Notes: a model not told the origin generated them from the sequence alone. 64,000 nt of DNA from Apostichopus japonicus (GCF_037975245.1 NC_092561.1:18171001-18235000), one strand, 5' to 3'. Positions 10,731 to 23,892 are shown, numbered from the stretch's first letter. Translations and numbers: made by a program.

Positions 10731-12214
10731 ATTATTTCTGTGTGTGTGTAAGGGGGGGGGGGTAGCGTGTGTGTTTCGTCTAAGATCATTAATGGTAGTT
10801 CATAATGGTTAGTACGACAATAACAAATTAACTATCGACATTTTGGATCGATTCGTCAAATTGACTGAGCAAGTAGCAATCGATACTGCTAATTGGAAAT
10901 TACAAAATATTTACAGAGATACTATAGAAACCTCACTGATGCATATACTATGTGTATTGTTATGTCATTCGTTTCGCTTTCATCCGGGGCTTCGTTTGCT
11001 TTCATCCTAACGAAATAGGGATTGAAAAATCCTTCAACACGTTCTTTCTCGTTGTCACGGTATCTTACTACACCATGAATTTCTTCATGCCAGCAAATAA
11101 ACGTTAACAAGCAAGTTATTCAAGATCCTGAATCCTCGAATTAGAATCATTTTCTTTGAAAGATTCTTGTCGGTGTTCCCAACATGTATGGCAAGCCAAA
11201 TGCCCAATAATTAACTATACAATCATGAAATTCCGACCGATAACGTGGATTACCAAACGGAAAAAACGGTTAATCGGTCAAACAATGGTTATTGAAATAA
11301 CTAAGTTTGTCGGTGGAATGTCTTGGTGTCTTCTCCACCGTGGATTCCTTCAACCTGAATATTTGTTTGGTTTTAATTTTCTTCTTTATTCTACTAACAA
11401 GATCAACTTTATTCTTCCTGCCGCTATCGACTGGACTCGGCTGTGTCACCACATCACTGAAACTCTACAAAAGTACAAACTGGCAGCAAGCCTGCAAGTC
11501 TCAACAGTTCCCCCGAATTCAGGGACGTAGCCGGGGGGAGCAGGGGGAGCGACCTCTCCCCCCTTTCAGTGTCGATTTTTTTTTTTTTTTAACTGTCGTT
11601 TTTTTAGCATGGTAATTTGTCAGTGCTCCTTTGATCTTGAATACTCGTCAGCTCCGTTAACTCGATTGTAATCGTAGTAACATTCACGCCTACTGATTCA
11701 ACTACTTACTTAGTTTGGCAGAAGCAATTAGCTAAATTTAGCTTATAGCCAATTACAAGCCCACAGTTGGCCACTGCGTTATAAAATACATATTGCCTAC
11801 CTAACCGCACTCTATGGAATTTCACGAACTGTATGCACAACAACGTCGACAACGTTCGTTCAATGAGTCGTCCTAAGTTGTTGCACGAACAGCATGTTAT
11901 GAAGCTAAGCTAGCAATCGTACGTGATACGCACTTCCTATAAATAATTATTACACTGCTAATACACTGCGATAACGATATTTGTTTTTAGGCCACTGCAT
12001 ATCTGGCTGTAGTAGAAAATATGAAAGTTTACATTGTCCATCAGTTAAGTTTGTCAAATGTATTAAAGTCCAGATATTGGACAATAAACAAGAATCATCC
12101 TACTGGAAAACTTGTAAAAGAGCACTATGTTTGTCTTTCTGATATATTATGTAAAAGAACATGTAAAAGAATTTAAACAGGAAACAAAATCTGCTGATAA
12201 TGATATCATATGAT

Positions 12215-12495
12215 CAGGGCGTAACCAGTATGTAGCACGATAGTTTCATTCAACACTCTACCAGCCGAAAAAGATTATAGGATCCGATCTTGTCAGTTTT
12301 TTAACATGTAGTTAAGAACCCGTTTGCGCAGATAATATTTCAGTTGAGAAATTTGCATCAGATGGCAATCGTCGGATAGCTCTCGCCTTCTCTTATTAGG
12401 CTAACTTAAACATTTACTAGCTATACAGTTGTATCAAAGACATTTCTGGACTATCTTTGTATCTACAAGTATCAGAAGTTGAAAAGTAAGACTAC
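12215..12495. repeat. Dispersed repeat, copy 1
   Basis: Starts CAGGGCGTAACCAGTATG and shares long stretches with 12670-13228: the AGAACCCGTTT(G/A)CGCAGATAA segment, and the final GTATCAGAAGTTGAAAAGTA. It ends just before the TSD of the next transposon. Confidence 0.8.
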
Positions 12496-12511
12496 TCTGT
12501 ACATGTACCTT

Positions 12512-13404
12512 CAAGGGCGGCGGAACCGGGGGGCACAGGGGGCAAGTGCCCCCCCCCCACTTTTCCTCAGGTTAAAAATGTGCCCTTTTCTACATAAAAC
12601 TTGTACTCTTGATCACCTTATCAGGTCAGCGATATTTCAGTAAGAGATCTAATCCTAATTTAGAACTATCAGGGGCGTAGCCAGTATGTAGCACTGTAGG
12701 CCCGGGCCTACACTTGTTTTGGCCAAGTTATCTTTTTTATTAAAACACCCATAATTCAAATCCATAAGCTTGCTGGACGAGTTTAAGAGCCTAGACAGGA
12801 AAAACAATTGAAATGAACGTAGCAAGATTATGGCTAAATTAGGTGACCTATTCTTCTGTCATCTAGGCTGTCATTCATATCGCGTGCCGTTTCATTCAGT
12901 ACTCTACCCGCCGAAAAAGACTAGGATACGATCTTGTCAGTTTCTTAACATCTACTTAAGAACCCGTTTACGCAGATAAAATTTCAGTTGAGAACATTCC
13001 ACAGTCAAATAAGCCTATCGTTGATTAACAGACTTTATATGTATAGAGCTGCAGCACTTTGTTGCCTGTTGTTGTCACGATCGGCGTTCCAAGTTCCAAA
13101 ACAGCCTTTCGATAAACATTTACTAGCTACAGTTGTATCAAAGACAATTACTGGCTATGGTTGTATCAAAGACATTTCTGGCCTATCTTTGTATCTACAA
13201 GTATCAGAAGTTGAAAAGTAAGACTACTAAGACGGGGGGGGGGGCGTTGATGGAGTGATATGTATACGCAAATAAGATAATACAATAAGATTTATAAAGG
13301 GTACTAAATATCAGGCTGCATCAGTCCAATCGAATTTCTGCGAAGTGCCCTTTGACGTCGGTGCCCCCCCCCCCCCCAGATTGAAAGTGCTTCCGCCGCC
13401 CTTG
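12512..13404. mobile_element. Non-autonomous hAT-like element, 893 bp, 8-bp TSD
   Basis: Perfect 14-bp terminal inverted repeat CAAGGGCGGCGGAA at both ends and perfect 8-bp TSD TGTACCTT (12504-12511 and 13405-13412). C-rich tracts sit just inside each end. It carries inside it a second copy (12670-13228) of the repeat that also lies immediately outside it, so the element probably captured or was invaded by a neighbouring repeat. No transposase ORF. Confidence 0.88.
12670..13228. repeat. Dispersed repeat, copy 2 (nested)
   Basis: Starts CAGGGGCGTAGCCAGTATG and ends with the same GTATCAGAAGTTGAAAAGTA as copy 1. It is longer than copy 1 and contains a short internal duplication around GTTGTATCAAAGACA. 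It lies wholly within the 12512-13404 element. Confidence 0.8.
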
Positions 13405-13549
13405 TGTACCTTGCTAATTTTAATACATTATGTATTATTGAATTACGTACTATTTTAACTCGTTTGTTTTTTGGGTTTAAAAGTGATATTGAATGAGGTG
13501 TCTCAAGTTGGCAAGAGGCCAGGGAACCAGAATGAACATTCGGGAAGGG

Positions 13550-13717
13550 CCGTTCCCGGCCATCTGGGGGGTTTGTAAAACCACAAATTTTCTTGTACGC
13601 TCCGCGCCAACCGATGGTGGCGCTCCGCTCAGATAGTCGTGCCTACAACATTGAAAATCCATATCAATCGCAAAAAGTGCTCCCCCCCCCCCTTTCAAAT
13701 TCCTGGCTACGTCGCTG
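13550..13717 (-). mobile_element. Decayed MITE copy of the 9357 family
   Basis: On the minus strand it starts CAGCGACGTAGCCAGGAATTTG and continues with GCGGAGCGCCACCATC and GCGCGGAGCGTACAAG, as in 9357-9653. The far end and any TSD cannot be found, so the left boundary is approximate. Confidence 0.65.
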
Positions 13718-14536
13718 CCCGAAGTCAAATACCAACGTCCCGACAAAACCATGTCTTGACAGGCGATGACAAGCCGCCTAAATTTGAAGTCGCAGAACCG
13801 GCTCAAACGGGTGGACCCTCCCACGATAAAAGTATATCACATATATTACATCATAATGTTTCTTAATTAATATCGATACAAACATCAGGATATGAAAAAA
13901 AAAACCGCAGGACATTTCTGGGGATCATCAATCCGGTATAAAACAAAACCATAACCCACTGACCATGGAGTACCACCTGCAGTAATTATGTCCAAAATAT
14001 CGTGTAACCACTTCCATAACCGAAAAACAGAGTACACCAACGGCTCCCTGTTGGTTTCAATGAATAGACAATCTCACCGAGCAATATGACGAATATTTCC
14101 AGATTTTCCACAAATATAGACTTATAGCGAATATTGAGCGAAGAATGAGTCATATAGAAATTTAGCGCTATTAAAGTTTACTTGAGGGTCCAGAATGGGG
14201 AAAACTACTCCACGTGAGGATGGAAGGGTACACAGTAGGCCGGGAGCAAAAGGTGTAAAGAAAACAAATAATATCTGTGTGTGTGTGTTTCTTCACTTGT
14301 ATATTTAGTAGGAAACTTGTATGGCACCAACACAGTTGTAGGACACTAACATGACCTATAACTATCTGTTTTTTTACTTTTAGAAGATAGGTTTTGTCTG
14401 CCCCCATTTTTTTAGCTACACCCTTGGCAGCTCAACCCCCTAATCACACACCTCTCCCCTACCTACCCTCTGATTTATTTTTTCAGCGCTTACACTTATG
14501 GAGGGGAAGGCAAGTTATAGCCTACATATTACTTGT

Positions 14537-14910
14537 CAGTGGCGTAGGAAGGTATTTTTGAGTGGGGGGGGGGGGCTGAAGACTGATGGCCGGCCTGGGG
14601 GAGGAGTCTTAGGGGAGGGGGTTTGCCCCTCCCATTTGGAATTTTTTTTCATTTCCAGGTGGCCTCATATGCAATTTGGTGCAATATAGCACACTTCAAC
14701 CCACCCACTCCATTTTGTATATAATTTTGCATTTTCACCTGGCCTTAGATGCAATTTGGTGCTCCAAATGAGATTTTTTTCTCATTTGGAAATGAAAAAG
14801 GGGTTTTATGACTTGCGAAGCGGGGGGGCGGAATGATACTTCCGCCCCTCCACATTTTTCACTGGGGGGGCTGGCGCCCCCCAGCCCCCCCCCCGGTTCC
14901 TACGCCCTTG
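14537..14910. mobile_element. hAT-like MITE, 374 bp, 8-bp TSD
   Basis: Perfect TSD TTACTTGT (14529-14536 and 14911-14918). Ends CAGTGGCGTAGGAA and, inverted, CAAGGGCGTAGGAA. G-rich and C-rich runs lie inside the ends. The interior holds two related segments ending GGCCT(C/T)A(T/G)ATGCAATTTGGTGC. No coding capacity. Confidence 0.88.
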
Positions 14911-15429
14911 TTACTTGTACAAAACCAACTAAAGCAATATCACAATTTTCAACATTTCTTCATGATGTCGCATGAATCGTCACTATTCAAGCTTGTTGTT
15001 GCTTGTTGTAATCTACATTAGGTTTCATGTTGTTTCGAACAGCGAAGACCCCGAAAAAATATCAAAATCGGTCGCGGTCTCAAGCAAGGCCATCCCATTT
15101 CCTAGCAAATTTGCATGTTAGCATTTTTAAGTGCCAATTCTGACTAGTCTTCCATTTGATTTGCTGACTGTGCGTTATGACCACTGACCTCTAACACCGG
15201 TCAGTGGTTATGACCTGTTTGAAGGTAGCAGTCATTAAGAGCATCCACTAACAGCAGCCAATTGTGTATACATCAACTTTGCGCCGTTGGCCACTGATGT
15301 CTGTACACTGTGACGAGCGCTAGGTAGCTGTGGCGGAAAAGTGGATCCCCAGCAGCCACTAAGGGCAGCCTAAATTAGCGGACAATAACAAGACGATTCC
15401 TTTCTCTTACCTGTTTTAAAGCGATAATT

Positions 15430-16248
15430 ATTCACGCTATGCATACTGTAAAAGGCCAAAAATGTTCATGTGATATAATTAGCTTGAAGTGTAAGGAAGA
15501 GGAGTGTAAGGAAATGGTTTTCGAAAACATCAATATTAAGCACTGGGGTTTAATCGAGAAGAGAGACGAGAGGACAGTTATTCACAATACATCCGTTGAA
15601 CGTACTTCCAGTACAATGTATCTAGGAGTCTGCATCGACAACAAGCTGACGTTTTCAAATCATATTTCGAAGGTATTAGCCAAGGTGTATCACATTGTCG
15701 CCACACTCATGTATATATTGCTCCTCACTTTCCTGTCCATATACGGGAAAGGGTGTTTGAGGCCTCTATCTTGCCAAATATAATATATGCTGTCCCGGTC
15801 TGGTATCACTTTGTCCAAATAAAAGATAAGAAAGGATTATTAAGTTTCCTGAGATACTGTGAGAGAATCTTTGGATTAAATCATAACCTACTTAAAGATA
15901 AAGTTAATACGGCTGCTAGGAAGGAATCAGAGGCTAATAAATAACATCCAAAGGAATGAAGGACACCCACTCCATTGTGTAATAAACTCTCTGTGCAATA
16001 AGACAAACTACAATTTGAGGAATGCTGCAATAACTCCCAGATTCAGGATTGAACTTTATAGGAATTCTTTTGTTTATAGAGCGTCCATGTTCATACAGCA
16101 TGGTGCTCTAGAACCATTGTTGTGATTTTGTTTCTCAGTGTTTTGTCTAGTATTTACTATTTTATATCTTTATCATAATTTTATTTATTTTCCTATTTAT
16201 AAATTTTTAATGATTTATACTGGAAATAAAGAATTGAATTGAATTGAA
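15430..16248 (+). mobile_element. LINE 3' fragment (end of reverse transcriptase ORF)
   Basis: Broken into at least two frames: one shows YLGVCIDNKLTFSNHISKVL, the next VFEASILPNIIYAVPVWYHF, and the last part reads NLRNAAITPRFRIELYRNSF before a stop. These are the C-terminal hallmarks of non-LTR retrotransposon reverse transcriptases. It ends with AATAAA and a short (GAATT)n tail, the expected 3' terminus. 5'-truncated and frameshifted, so dead. Confidence 0.85.
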
Positions 16249-16758
16249 AAAGATGTCGGTATCGGGGTTATAACCCCGATAAACTTTAAGGCCACTTTTG
16301 GTCAAGAAATCAGTTTTGTTACCGATAGTAGAGGTATACCACGTGAAAGAGGAACCTTTCTACTTTAATGTGGTGCTAGCCGGACATCTCATTAAGGTCG
16401 ATAACTCAAATCAGTCAATTTTGAAAAACAAGAAAAACAATACCTTTCTTATATATGCACTATAATTTGGACAACACACTCGACCGCAGTGTCAGTTATA
16501 AAACACACCATAGAAATTGATCAATTTCTATGTAACACACACACAACCACAGTAGCAGTACTGTGTGTCATGTCTTACTGTCTTTTTTCTCTTAGTGACC
16601 GCTGTAAGTGTCTGCTACCTTCAATGAGGCTGCACTATGATAATTCAAGTAACGTATACTCTGTACATAAATTATAGTAACTAATTTAATTGAATGTTAC
16701 AACTTCGTAGTCGATGCAAACATAATTTCTTGATCAACGGAAACATTCGATTGCCAAG

Positions 16759-16889
16759 ATGAGGATGAAAGCGCGGTATATTCTCCTTGTCGTCGGGATC
16801 ACTTTACTTACCTGCCTGTTTTTCATAATGTCATTTCGGGAAGAACCTCCACACCATGAAGACAAGTTACCATCCAATATTGGCAATAG
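16759..16889 (+). CDS. Exon 1: signal anchor
   Basis: 43 codons plus two bases, starting MRMKARY and followed by a 20-residue hydrophobic segment. Donor AATAG/GTACAA. It is the only nearby exon that supplies a membrane anchor in the phase needed by the large exon. Confidence 0.8.
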
Positions 16890-19800
16890 GTACAATAAAA
16901 TATGCCTAGGCATAGGCCCTAATTCCGAATAGTAAAGTTAGGCTTAACATAGTAATTAGTATAGGGCCTAGGCCTGGGCTACAGTAGCTTAGGATGGCTT
17001 AAAGTCATACAGTACGTCTAGTGGCAGCTAACCCTTGTTTCTGTGCAATATGACAGTAACTTACTGTGAACTCGAACTTTTTTACCTTGCATAAATGATT
17101 TAGCCGGAACTAATCTGTGACTGTAGCCTAGGCCTCGGCTATAGCTTATGTCTACAGTACTAAGGCCTAGACTGCATGGTTAGGCTTATGCCTAGCGACT
17201 TGTAGCTATGTTACACTACGTAGGTACCCAAACGTTACAGGCTTCAAATATGTTGCCATTTTCCACTACTGTAGGCTTGGCTGTGTTGCGTTATCATGTT
17301 ATAGACAAGGTAGGCTGATAAGAGAGATAATGTTAGGCTTATGATGTTCATATTTGGACCTTGATAAACCCCTCGTGTACTTCCATACAGTTATTGCATT
17401 TGCATGTATTTTGAATGACAGCCAATATTCACTAAATAATTAATGGCCGTTCATATTTGTAATATAGCCGGACATCCTTCAGTTGGAAATCCTGGTAAGA
17501 TACTGTAGGCCAAACCCTAACGAAATAGACAAACACACCACAAGTGCCATATGGTAGCATACAGTAATTCTGTGTGGTCACTACTGTACATCACATATAA
17601 GCTCTTTGTTGTGCATACAGCATGTATCTGCCCAGTTTGACACCAACTTTATTGAATAGTGATCAAATTAGTCATGAACTCCCATAAGTAAAGTTCTTGA
17701 AATCTGTACAGCTTTAATTATAGTAGCTCAAGTTGTAATTTAGTCTTGAAAGAAGAAAACATCCATTTTGTACTATGTAGCATTTCATGTCATAGTTTTT
17801 GCCTGTAACAGGAATTATGCAGCAAAGTTGAGGCATACGTACAGTATGTGAATTTTGGGAAATTTGGTCAAAATCAAAACCATTTCATAAATACAACCTG
17901 GCATAATGTTATCACTTACTTGAAGGATGCAACTAAATCAAAATGGAAAAAGTAAAATCCAGTTAGACTGTCATTACAGGGAAAGTTTTAAAAGAACATC
18001 TGCTGTAATCATCATAATAATTTAACTGTGTACCATCATAATACATGACAAAGGGATCTTAATGGGTGTGGAACACCAAACTTGCAAAAGTTTATTAATG
18101 ATTACACATGAGAACCTGCTCAAGGCCAAAAGGTACACAAAGACTTACAAACAAAATATGACCATATTTACTGAAAAATATGGACTTGATGGTGTCAGAC
18201 AGAATATTCCAGTTATGCCTGAAATCATTTTGTTCAAGATGGTCCTAAGTAACTAACTAGGCCTATGTCACCTACTATTGCTAATGTGAAGTTTCAAGAA
18301 GTTTTCAGTGTCACAGATCTTATGACATGAAAGATAAGCTCCCTTTTAAGAGAAAAGCTAAATGGGTACAGTAGAATCAAACAAGTAGATCTACAATAAT
18401 GGATCACCCCTTCTCTGTCTCCTATGGCAGGGAATTGTTTTCCACAACATGGAACATCCACTTTTCGATGAACATCTTAAATTGTGGAATTTTCCTGACA
18501 GCCTTAAAGAAGTCCAAAATGCTGCTACTTTTAAGAAAACAATTAAAACACTACTTATTTGTCAGTGGTTCTGATTTCAGCCAGAATCTCCATCAGGTTT
18601 AACTTTTGTATCGTTAAGTACTTTGAGTTTTATTTAGTTGTTTTTGAGCACAGCAGTGCACACAGTTTTCTGTCTTTGTTGTGCTTATAAGCCTTTATTA
18701 TTATTATTATGATTATAATTATCTTAGCAGCCTGGTTAAAGAGCCCAGTTTTACTGTACAACAAAGGCCTCAAGCCAACTACTGCATCTATCTTTTACAG
18801 TCAGCCCTAAAGAAGATATAAGTATTTTAAGATGAAATAAACTTTACTTCTTTTCTTTCTTCAAAAGGGCAAAAGTTTCCTTGTCAGAGGAAGAACGAAA
18901 TGAAGACAAAGGTGACCTTCCAGCTGAGGGATTATCCGATGAGAAACAGATGGAACACGGCAATGAACTAGATAAGGTTGCAATCGATAATAGGCAACAC
19001 CTAAAGAAGGAAGGTATCGATAAACGACGTAGTCTGCCGAAGGGAAAGTTGTTCGAATTAACTCGTGCCAAAGCTAAAGATGCGAATCAAAACTGTTCTC
19101 CAAGAGAAAATGTGACCTTCATCAAGGCACACAAAACAGGAAGTAGCACCGTGCAGAATATCTTTCTCCGTTATGGGGACAAGCACAACCTTCAGTTTGT
19201 CCTACCACCAGCAGGCCACCACTTAGGTTATCCAAGTTACTTTGAGAAGAAACATATGCTTCATAACGAAAAAGACGTTTACAATATCTTCTGTCATCAC
19301 ACCAGATTCAGTCAGAAGATCCCGCAAGTCATGCCCGTCAATACAATTTACATCACGATCGTCCGGGATCCCGTCAAAGTGTTCGAGAGCGCCTTCATCT
19401 ACTTCAAGATGGATTATCGACTCAGCATGACCAACGACCCCGAAGCTCTGCAAAAGTTTCTCCAGAACGCTCAGTCGATTTACGACTCGACGTCGAACAA
19501 AGTCCACATGAAAAATCCGATGCTCTTCGATATGGGCGTGGCCATAGAGGACTTCAACTCGGAAGCACTGGTTAAAAAACACATCAAGACATTCCATAAA
19601 CGTTATCGCCTGGTGATGGTGGCCGAATATTTTGAGGAGTCCTTGATATTGTTGAGAGACTTGCTTTGTTGGACCACAGAGGATGTGGTGGTATTTAAAC
19701 TTAACACAAGGAAAGACGATAGTATCGTTTCTCTGACGGAAAAGGCCAAACAGAATATCCGAGACTGGAACAACGGCGACGTCTTACTTTACGAACATTT

Positions 19801-20143
19801 CAATAGAACCATTCAAAAGACTATAGATGACTATGGCAGGAGTAGAATGGCCGCAGAGGTCGCCACACTCCGAGAGAAAACTCAGGAACTGTACGAGAAG
19901 TGCATCAAAACAGACCAAGCTAATAAGGAGGAAGGCTATTTCAAGGTCTGGCAGCCGTTTGGCGTACACATCAATGCTTTCGTTCTCAAGGAGGAACAGA
20001 ACGGGAACAAGGACTGCGAGAGCATGATTATGCCGGAGATACAGTTTACCAAAGATCTCAGGAGGAAGCAATTCCCAAACCTGAAGGAGATTGATGTGAT
20101 GAGGAGAAATAAAGTCAAGGTGCCATTGAAAAGAGTACCTTGA
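16759..20143 (+). CDS. Galactose 3-O-sulfotransferase family protein (2 exons, 468 aa)
   Basis: Exons 16759-16889 and 18868-20143 join in phase 2 (AG + G = Arg44) to give 1407 nt. The product is a Golgi type II membrane enzyme predicted to transfer sulfate from PAPS to O-3 of galactose on glycolipids or glycans (GAL3ST family). It has a short basic cytosolic start, a signal-anchor helix at about 7-26 (YILLVVGITLLTCLFFIMSF), a charged stem, then the catalytic domain. The 5'-phosphosulfate loop FIKAHKTGSST is at about 128-138 and the 3'-phosphate motif ITIVRDPVKVFES at about 206-218. Its 468 residues fall at the long end of the human range (about 400-490), partly because of a Lys/Glu-rich stem. 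Which GAL3ST subtype, and whether the acceptor is a lipid or a glycoprotein, cannot be told. Starting at Met3 instead of Met1 would change little. Confidence 0.9.
18381..18720 (+). mobile_element. LINE 3' scrap in the sulfotransferase intron
   Basis: One frame reads WNFPDSLKEVQNAATFKKTI then KTLL, the last residues of a CR1/L2-like reverse transcriptase, followed by a tail that ends in TTATTATTATTATGATTATAA. 5'-truncated and frameshifted. It lies in the 1978-bp intron. Confidence 0.65.
18868..20143 (+). CDS. Exon 2: stem and catalytic domain
   Basis: 1276 nt, acceptor TTTCTTTCTTCAAAAG/G. Carries the stem and the whole sulfotransferase fold, as is common for this family. Sequence identity to GAL3ST is strongest around KAHKTGSST and IVRDP. 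Ends TGA after KRVP. Confidence 0.92.
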
Positions 20144-21457
20144 TGATAGGGGCAAGGGGTTGGAGGGTGGGGTGGGGGGCATGAGGGAGAAGAGGGGGAG
20201 TGAGGAGAAGACCGTAGGCTAGAATAGAGGCTGATGCAGTAGATTACGTAAATCATTTTGACGGATCAGAGTTTATCCACCAGATCATATCCATTCAAGT
20301 AACTTTGACCAAATGAGATTTGCATGACTCATCATTGACCAATCACCAACTTGCTTTCTGTTTTATTGACACATTGGTGCATCCCACACTTTATCATGCA
20401 GTTATTGTATCATGCAGGGTGTATGTCGTCCCCTTTAATGCATACTTCAGATAAAATATGTACAGCAGGGGCCTACTGCACATTAGATGGAATGAAAACA
20501 CCACAGGTTGGAACGACATTTTCTTTAGAAAATCCAGTTTGTGTCAAAGCAGCTATCCTACTGTACAGAACCAAGTTATAAGCTACAGTACTGTATAGTA
20601 AGTATCATTCCAGTAATCAGGTTAGGCCCCGTTTTGTTTGCATCAAATGCATGTATGCATTATACAAGACACAACTTTATTGGGCAACCGAATCTGTTGG
20701 CCAGACAGTCTACAAAGAAAATGTGCAACCTGCAAAATTTGTTATCAATCAGTCCTGGATTATCTGGTAATTAGTTTCTGTAAATTTATCACTGGGACTA
20801 GTTGAATCTTGTTATATGCAAGCTTAGCATTTAATGAGCTCAAAGTGCACTTGCAATACTACTGAAGCACAGAAAAATCATACCAAAAAGATCCACAATT
20901 TTTTTATTATTTTTTTTTTATCATTATTTATGTTGCACATTGACATTAAGTGCAAGTTGTAAATGACTATGATGATTAAAAAATGTTAAAAAGCAAAAAA
21001 AAACTAAATAGACAGCAATTAAAAAAAGAAGAAAAGTAAACAGACGTTTAAAAAATTAGATCGATTTATTTGAGAAAGCTAAACAAATGATCAATGGGAG
21101 GCTTTGTTTCAGAAGTCAATTAATATGTACATAAATTAAATAGTTTGATATTTACAGATTCCAGCAGAAACTGTTGACTTTTAACGATTTATACAAAGCC
21201 ATACATCAGAGCTCACTAAAATGGTAACTGTTAGCACTACAGGTAGGTACTTGTTATATAAATAGTTTTGCTGGTTTATCTGTAAATATTGCCAAGTTGC
21301 TCAAAACTATTCATAGTGAAACATTATAATGTTGGGCATTTTCCATCATAGTCCTGATCAGTGCAAGATTGTGGGCTGATTTTAGTTCTCACTAGCAGAA
21401 TAGAAGTCTTCATACTGCAGGCCTGGTTTGGCCTGTCTGCTACCTTTACATTGAGAG

Positions 21458-21760
21458 CATGGTGGCCAATTGGCTAAGGCGTCGGACACGTGATCCAAGG
21501 ATTGCTGGTTCGTTTCCTGCCTAGTTCATTACAATGTGTCCTTGGGCAAAATGCTTTATCTCACTTGCCTCTCTCCACCCAGGGTTTAAATGGGTACCTG
21601 TGTTAGGTAACTTGTCATTGGGCGCAGTATATAACTGCTGCCGACTGGAGGGATTGTCTCTGGGACCAGGTAATCATTGCCCAGGGGTAATATAATGTCT
21701 GTAAAGCGCTTTGAGACCTATCGCTGATATAAAGCGCTATATAAAAAGCAAATATTATTA
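21458..21760 (+). mobile_element. tRNA-derived SINE, copy 1
   Basis: The head has an A-box-like TGGCCAATTGGC and a B box GGTTCGTTTCC. The body is shared with 47243-47542, and the tail ends AAAGCGCTATATAAAAAGC then AAATATTATT. Flanks TTACATTGAGAG (21446-21457) and TTACATAGAGAG (21761-21772) form a 12-bp TSD with one mismatch, evidence of LINE-mediated insertion. Confidence 0.88.
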
Positions 21761-22407
21761 TTACATAGAGAGCCCCTGCGCTTTAGAGTAGAACCATTAT
21801 AAAACATTAGACTTTTTGGTGAACCACATCATAACTCTTGCCCTAGTTCTCATAGGCGTAGGAGCCCAAGTTGATTTGGGGGTTGTAACGACTTGCCCGA
21901 AAAATATAACCAAAATTGTTTGCGCGCTCCGTGCCCACTCAACATGTGAAGAACACAATTGCTCCTGTACAATTGCACACTCCATTGTTGGTTTGCCTTT
22001 CCATAACTAGATAGTAAAATCATTTGATCAGAAATTTTTAAAAAGTGTGTCATAACAAATCCCTCGACTTTAGTGTAAAGCAATATTCCCATTTTTAGCC
22101 CTCTACGCCTCATTTGCTTTATATCTACAGTGTATGTGTGTTTGAGTCTCATTTTGACCAGATTCTTAAAGATGCATGCCGTGCAAGGTGCAATTGGGAA
22201 TAACTTGGACGTATCTTATATCATAGTATTATTTTCTGTCTTGAATTTTTTGTTTTTTATTCTTTCATAAAGTTTTGGTGCAATACATTTTTTTTTCAAA
22301 TATGAGTTTTGTACCTCCAGATGTGCTTATACGAACAGTTGTACTTAATGGCAAGAGTATACATGTACATTAAAGGCCACGATACACGATGTATGTTCAT
22401 ATATTAC

Positions 22408-22409
<2 letters not shown>

Positions 22410-22437
<28 letters not shown>
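22410..22437. repeat. Poly-T tract
   Basis: About 28 T in a row, perhaps the tail of a minus-strand retroposon, but no body is recognisable on either side. Confidence 0.8.
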
Positions 22438-22440
<3 letters not shown>

Positions 22441-23786
22441 ATGAATGCAACCACAAGAAACTTGACTGGTATACTTTTAGAACCAAACCTTGGAAATTAC
22501 ATTCATTTTTTTTGCATGAGAACACTAATTTTGTTTTTGTTACATACCAATTTATATTTTCTATTGTATCATCTGTTGCATTATTTCTGTATGTGTCTGT
22601 GCATATTTTCTATATAATTGAATGTTCATTATTCATATGGCATTTGACTGTTGTCCTTATTGGCTCAGCTAAACTACTACAAGTGGTACAATAGTTTCAA
22701 GGTGGTTTCAGTATGTCTTTTTGGCAACCTTTTTTGTTATTGAAAATTATATTGAATTACGAAGCTCTTTGTACCATTTTCCTCCACTTTTTTCAGTAGA
22801 CACGTATAGATGTGAAATATTGGATTTGAAATGATATGGGAATGAATTATTTCTTGTAGTTCCCAGTAAAGTGTATTTATATTGTACACAGTATTACTTG
22901 TTTTGAAGCTTAGGGTTAACATAAAGTCAATCATATTAAACACAGGAAGGCGGGGGGGGGGGTCTAGATGATGGTCTAAAGGGGGAGGGGGGTTGAAGAT
23001 GATGTGCATTGCAGGGGAAGGGTGCCATGTGCCTTTGAGAGATCATGATAAAATGAAGGAGCTTAGTAGAAAAATGGTGCTATATTTTGCAACTTTTGAA
23101 CAAAATTCTGCAACTGTTTAGTTTGGATGGTATATATATATGTACATATATGTTGTATATTTTCTGTATGTACTGTACACTAGAGTTTTTTGGTAATATT
23201 TTCTTTCATTGGGGGTTTGGGTGGGGGGAGGGGGGGATTGTAGTGTGAGGCTGAGTCTACCTTGATGTTATTCTAGAGGGGTGTATAAGTCTCCCACATA
23301 GTGAGGTGTATTTGCACTGGTGGTTAAAGAAGCATCCATACACCAGTTTGTACTTCAAAATGCTTCAAAAAAAAAACCCAGCTCAATCAAACCAACTTGT
23401 TGGACTTTTATAACTTATATATATATATACCCTGTCACAGTGACGAACTGAACGGAACCATATTTTGCCCTACCTACATTACTGTGTATGTGCACATTTT
23501 ATCATTCCATTGGGTTGCAAGTTGTTATGGTGCTATGTTGTAGTATACAGTAAATGTGGCAGCGTATAAGATGTGACAGCTTGTGCAATGTCTGCCATGT
23601 TGTGGCATATGTGTAACAGCAGTGATGTGACTGTGTGTGACACATACTGTAGATGTGACAGCATGTGTGATGTCATCAATGTAAACTTACTATTAAATAT
23701 GTTGCCATTTACCTAAGACATTTTCTAGCTGAATTTGCTCAGTTTGTCGATTCTGTCACATCTGTATATAAAGTTAGGTAAATGTA

Positions 23787-23788
<2 letters not shown>

Positions 23789-23860
<72 letters not shown>

Positions 23861-23861
23861 C

Positions 23862-23892
<31 letters not shown>

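Larger units (their letters stand above)
9662..12214. other. Intergenic, repeats only
   Basis: Contains the GAC/GAT microsatellite, a 160-bp tandem duplication and a possible truncated MITE end near 11521 (AGGGACGTAGCCGG). ORFs of up to 150 codons here either come from the microsatellite or show no family similarity I recognise. Confidence 0.45.

Noticed and set aside
19784-20182. 132-codon minus-strand ORF
   Set aside because: Antisense shadow of the sulfotransferase exon.
21458-21530. A tRNA gene
   Set aside because: The A and B boxes belong to a SINE head; the rest does not fold as a tRNA and a second copy with the same tail is at 47243.
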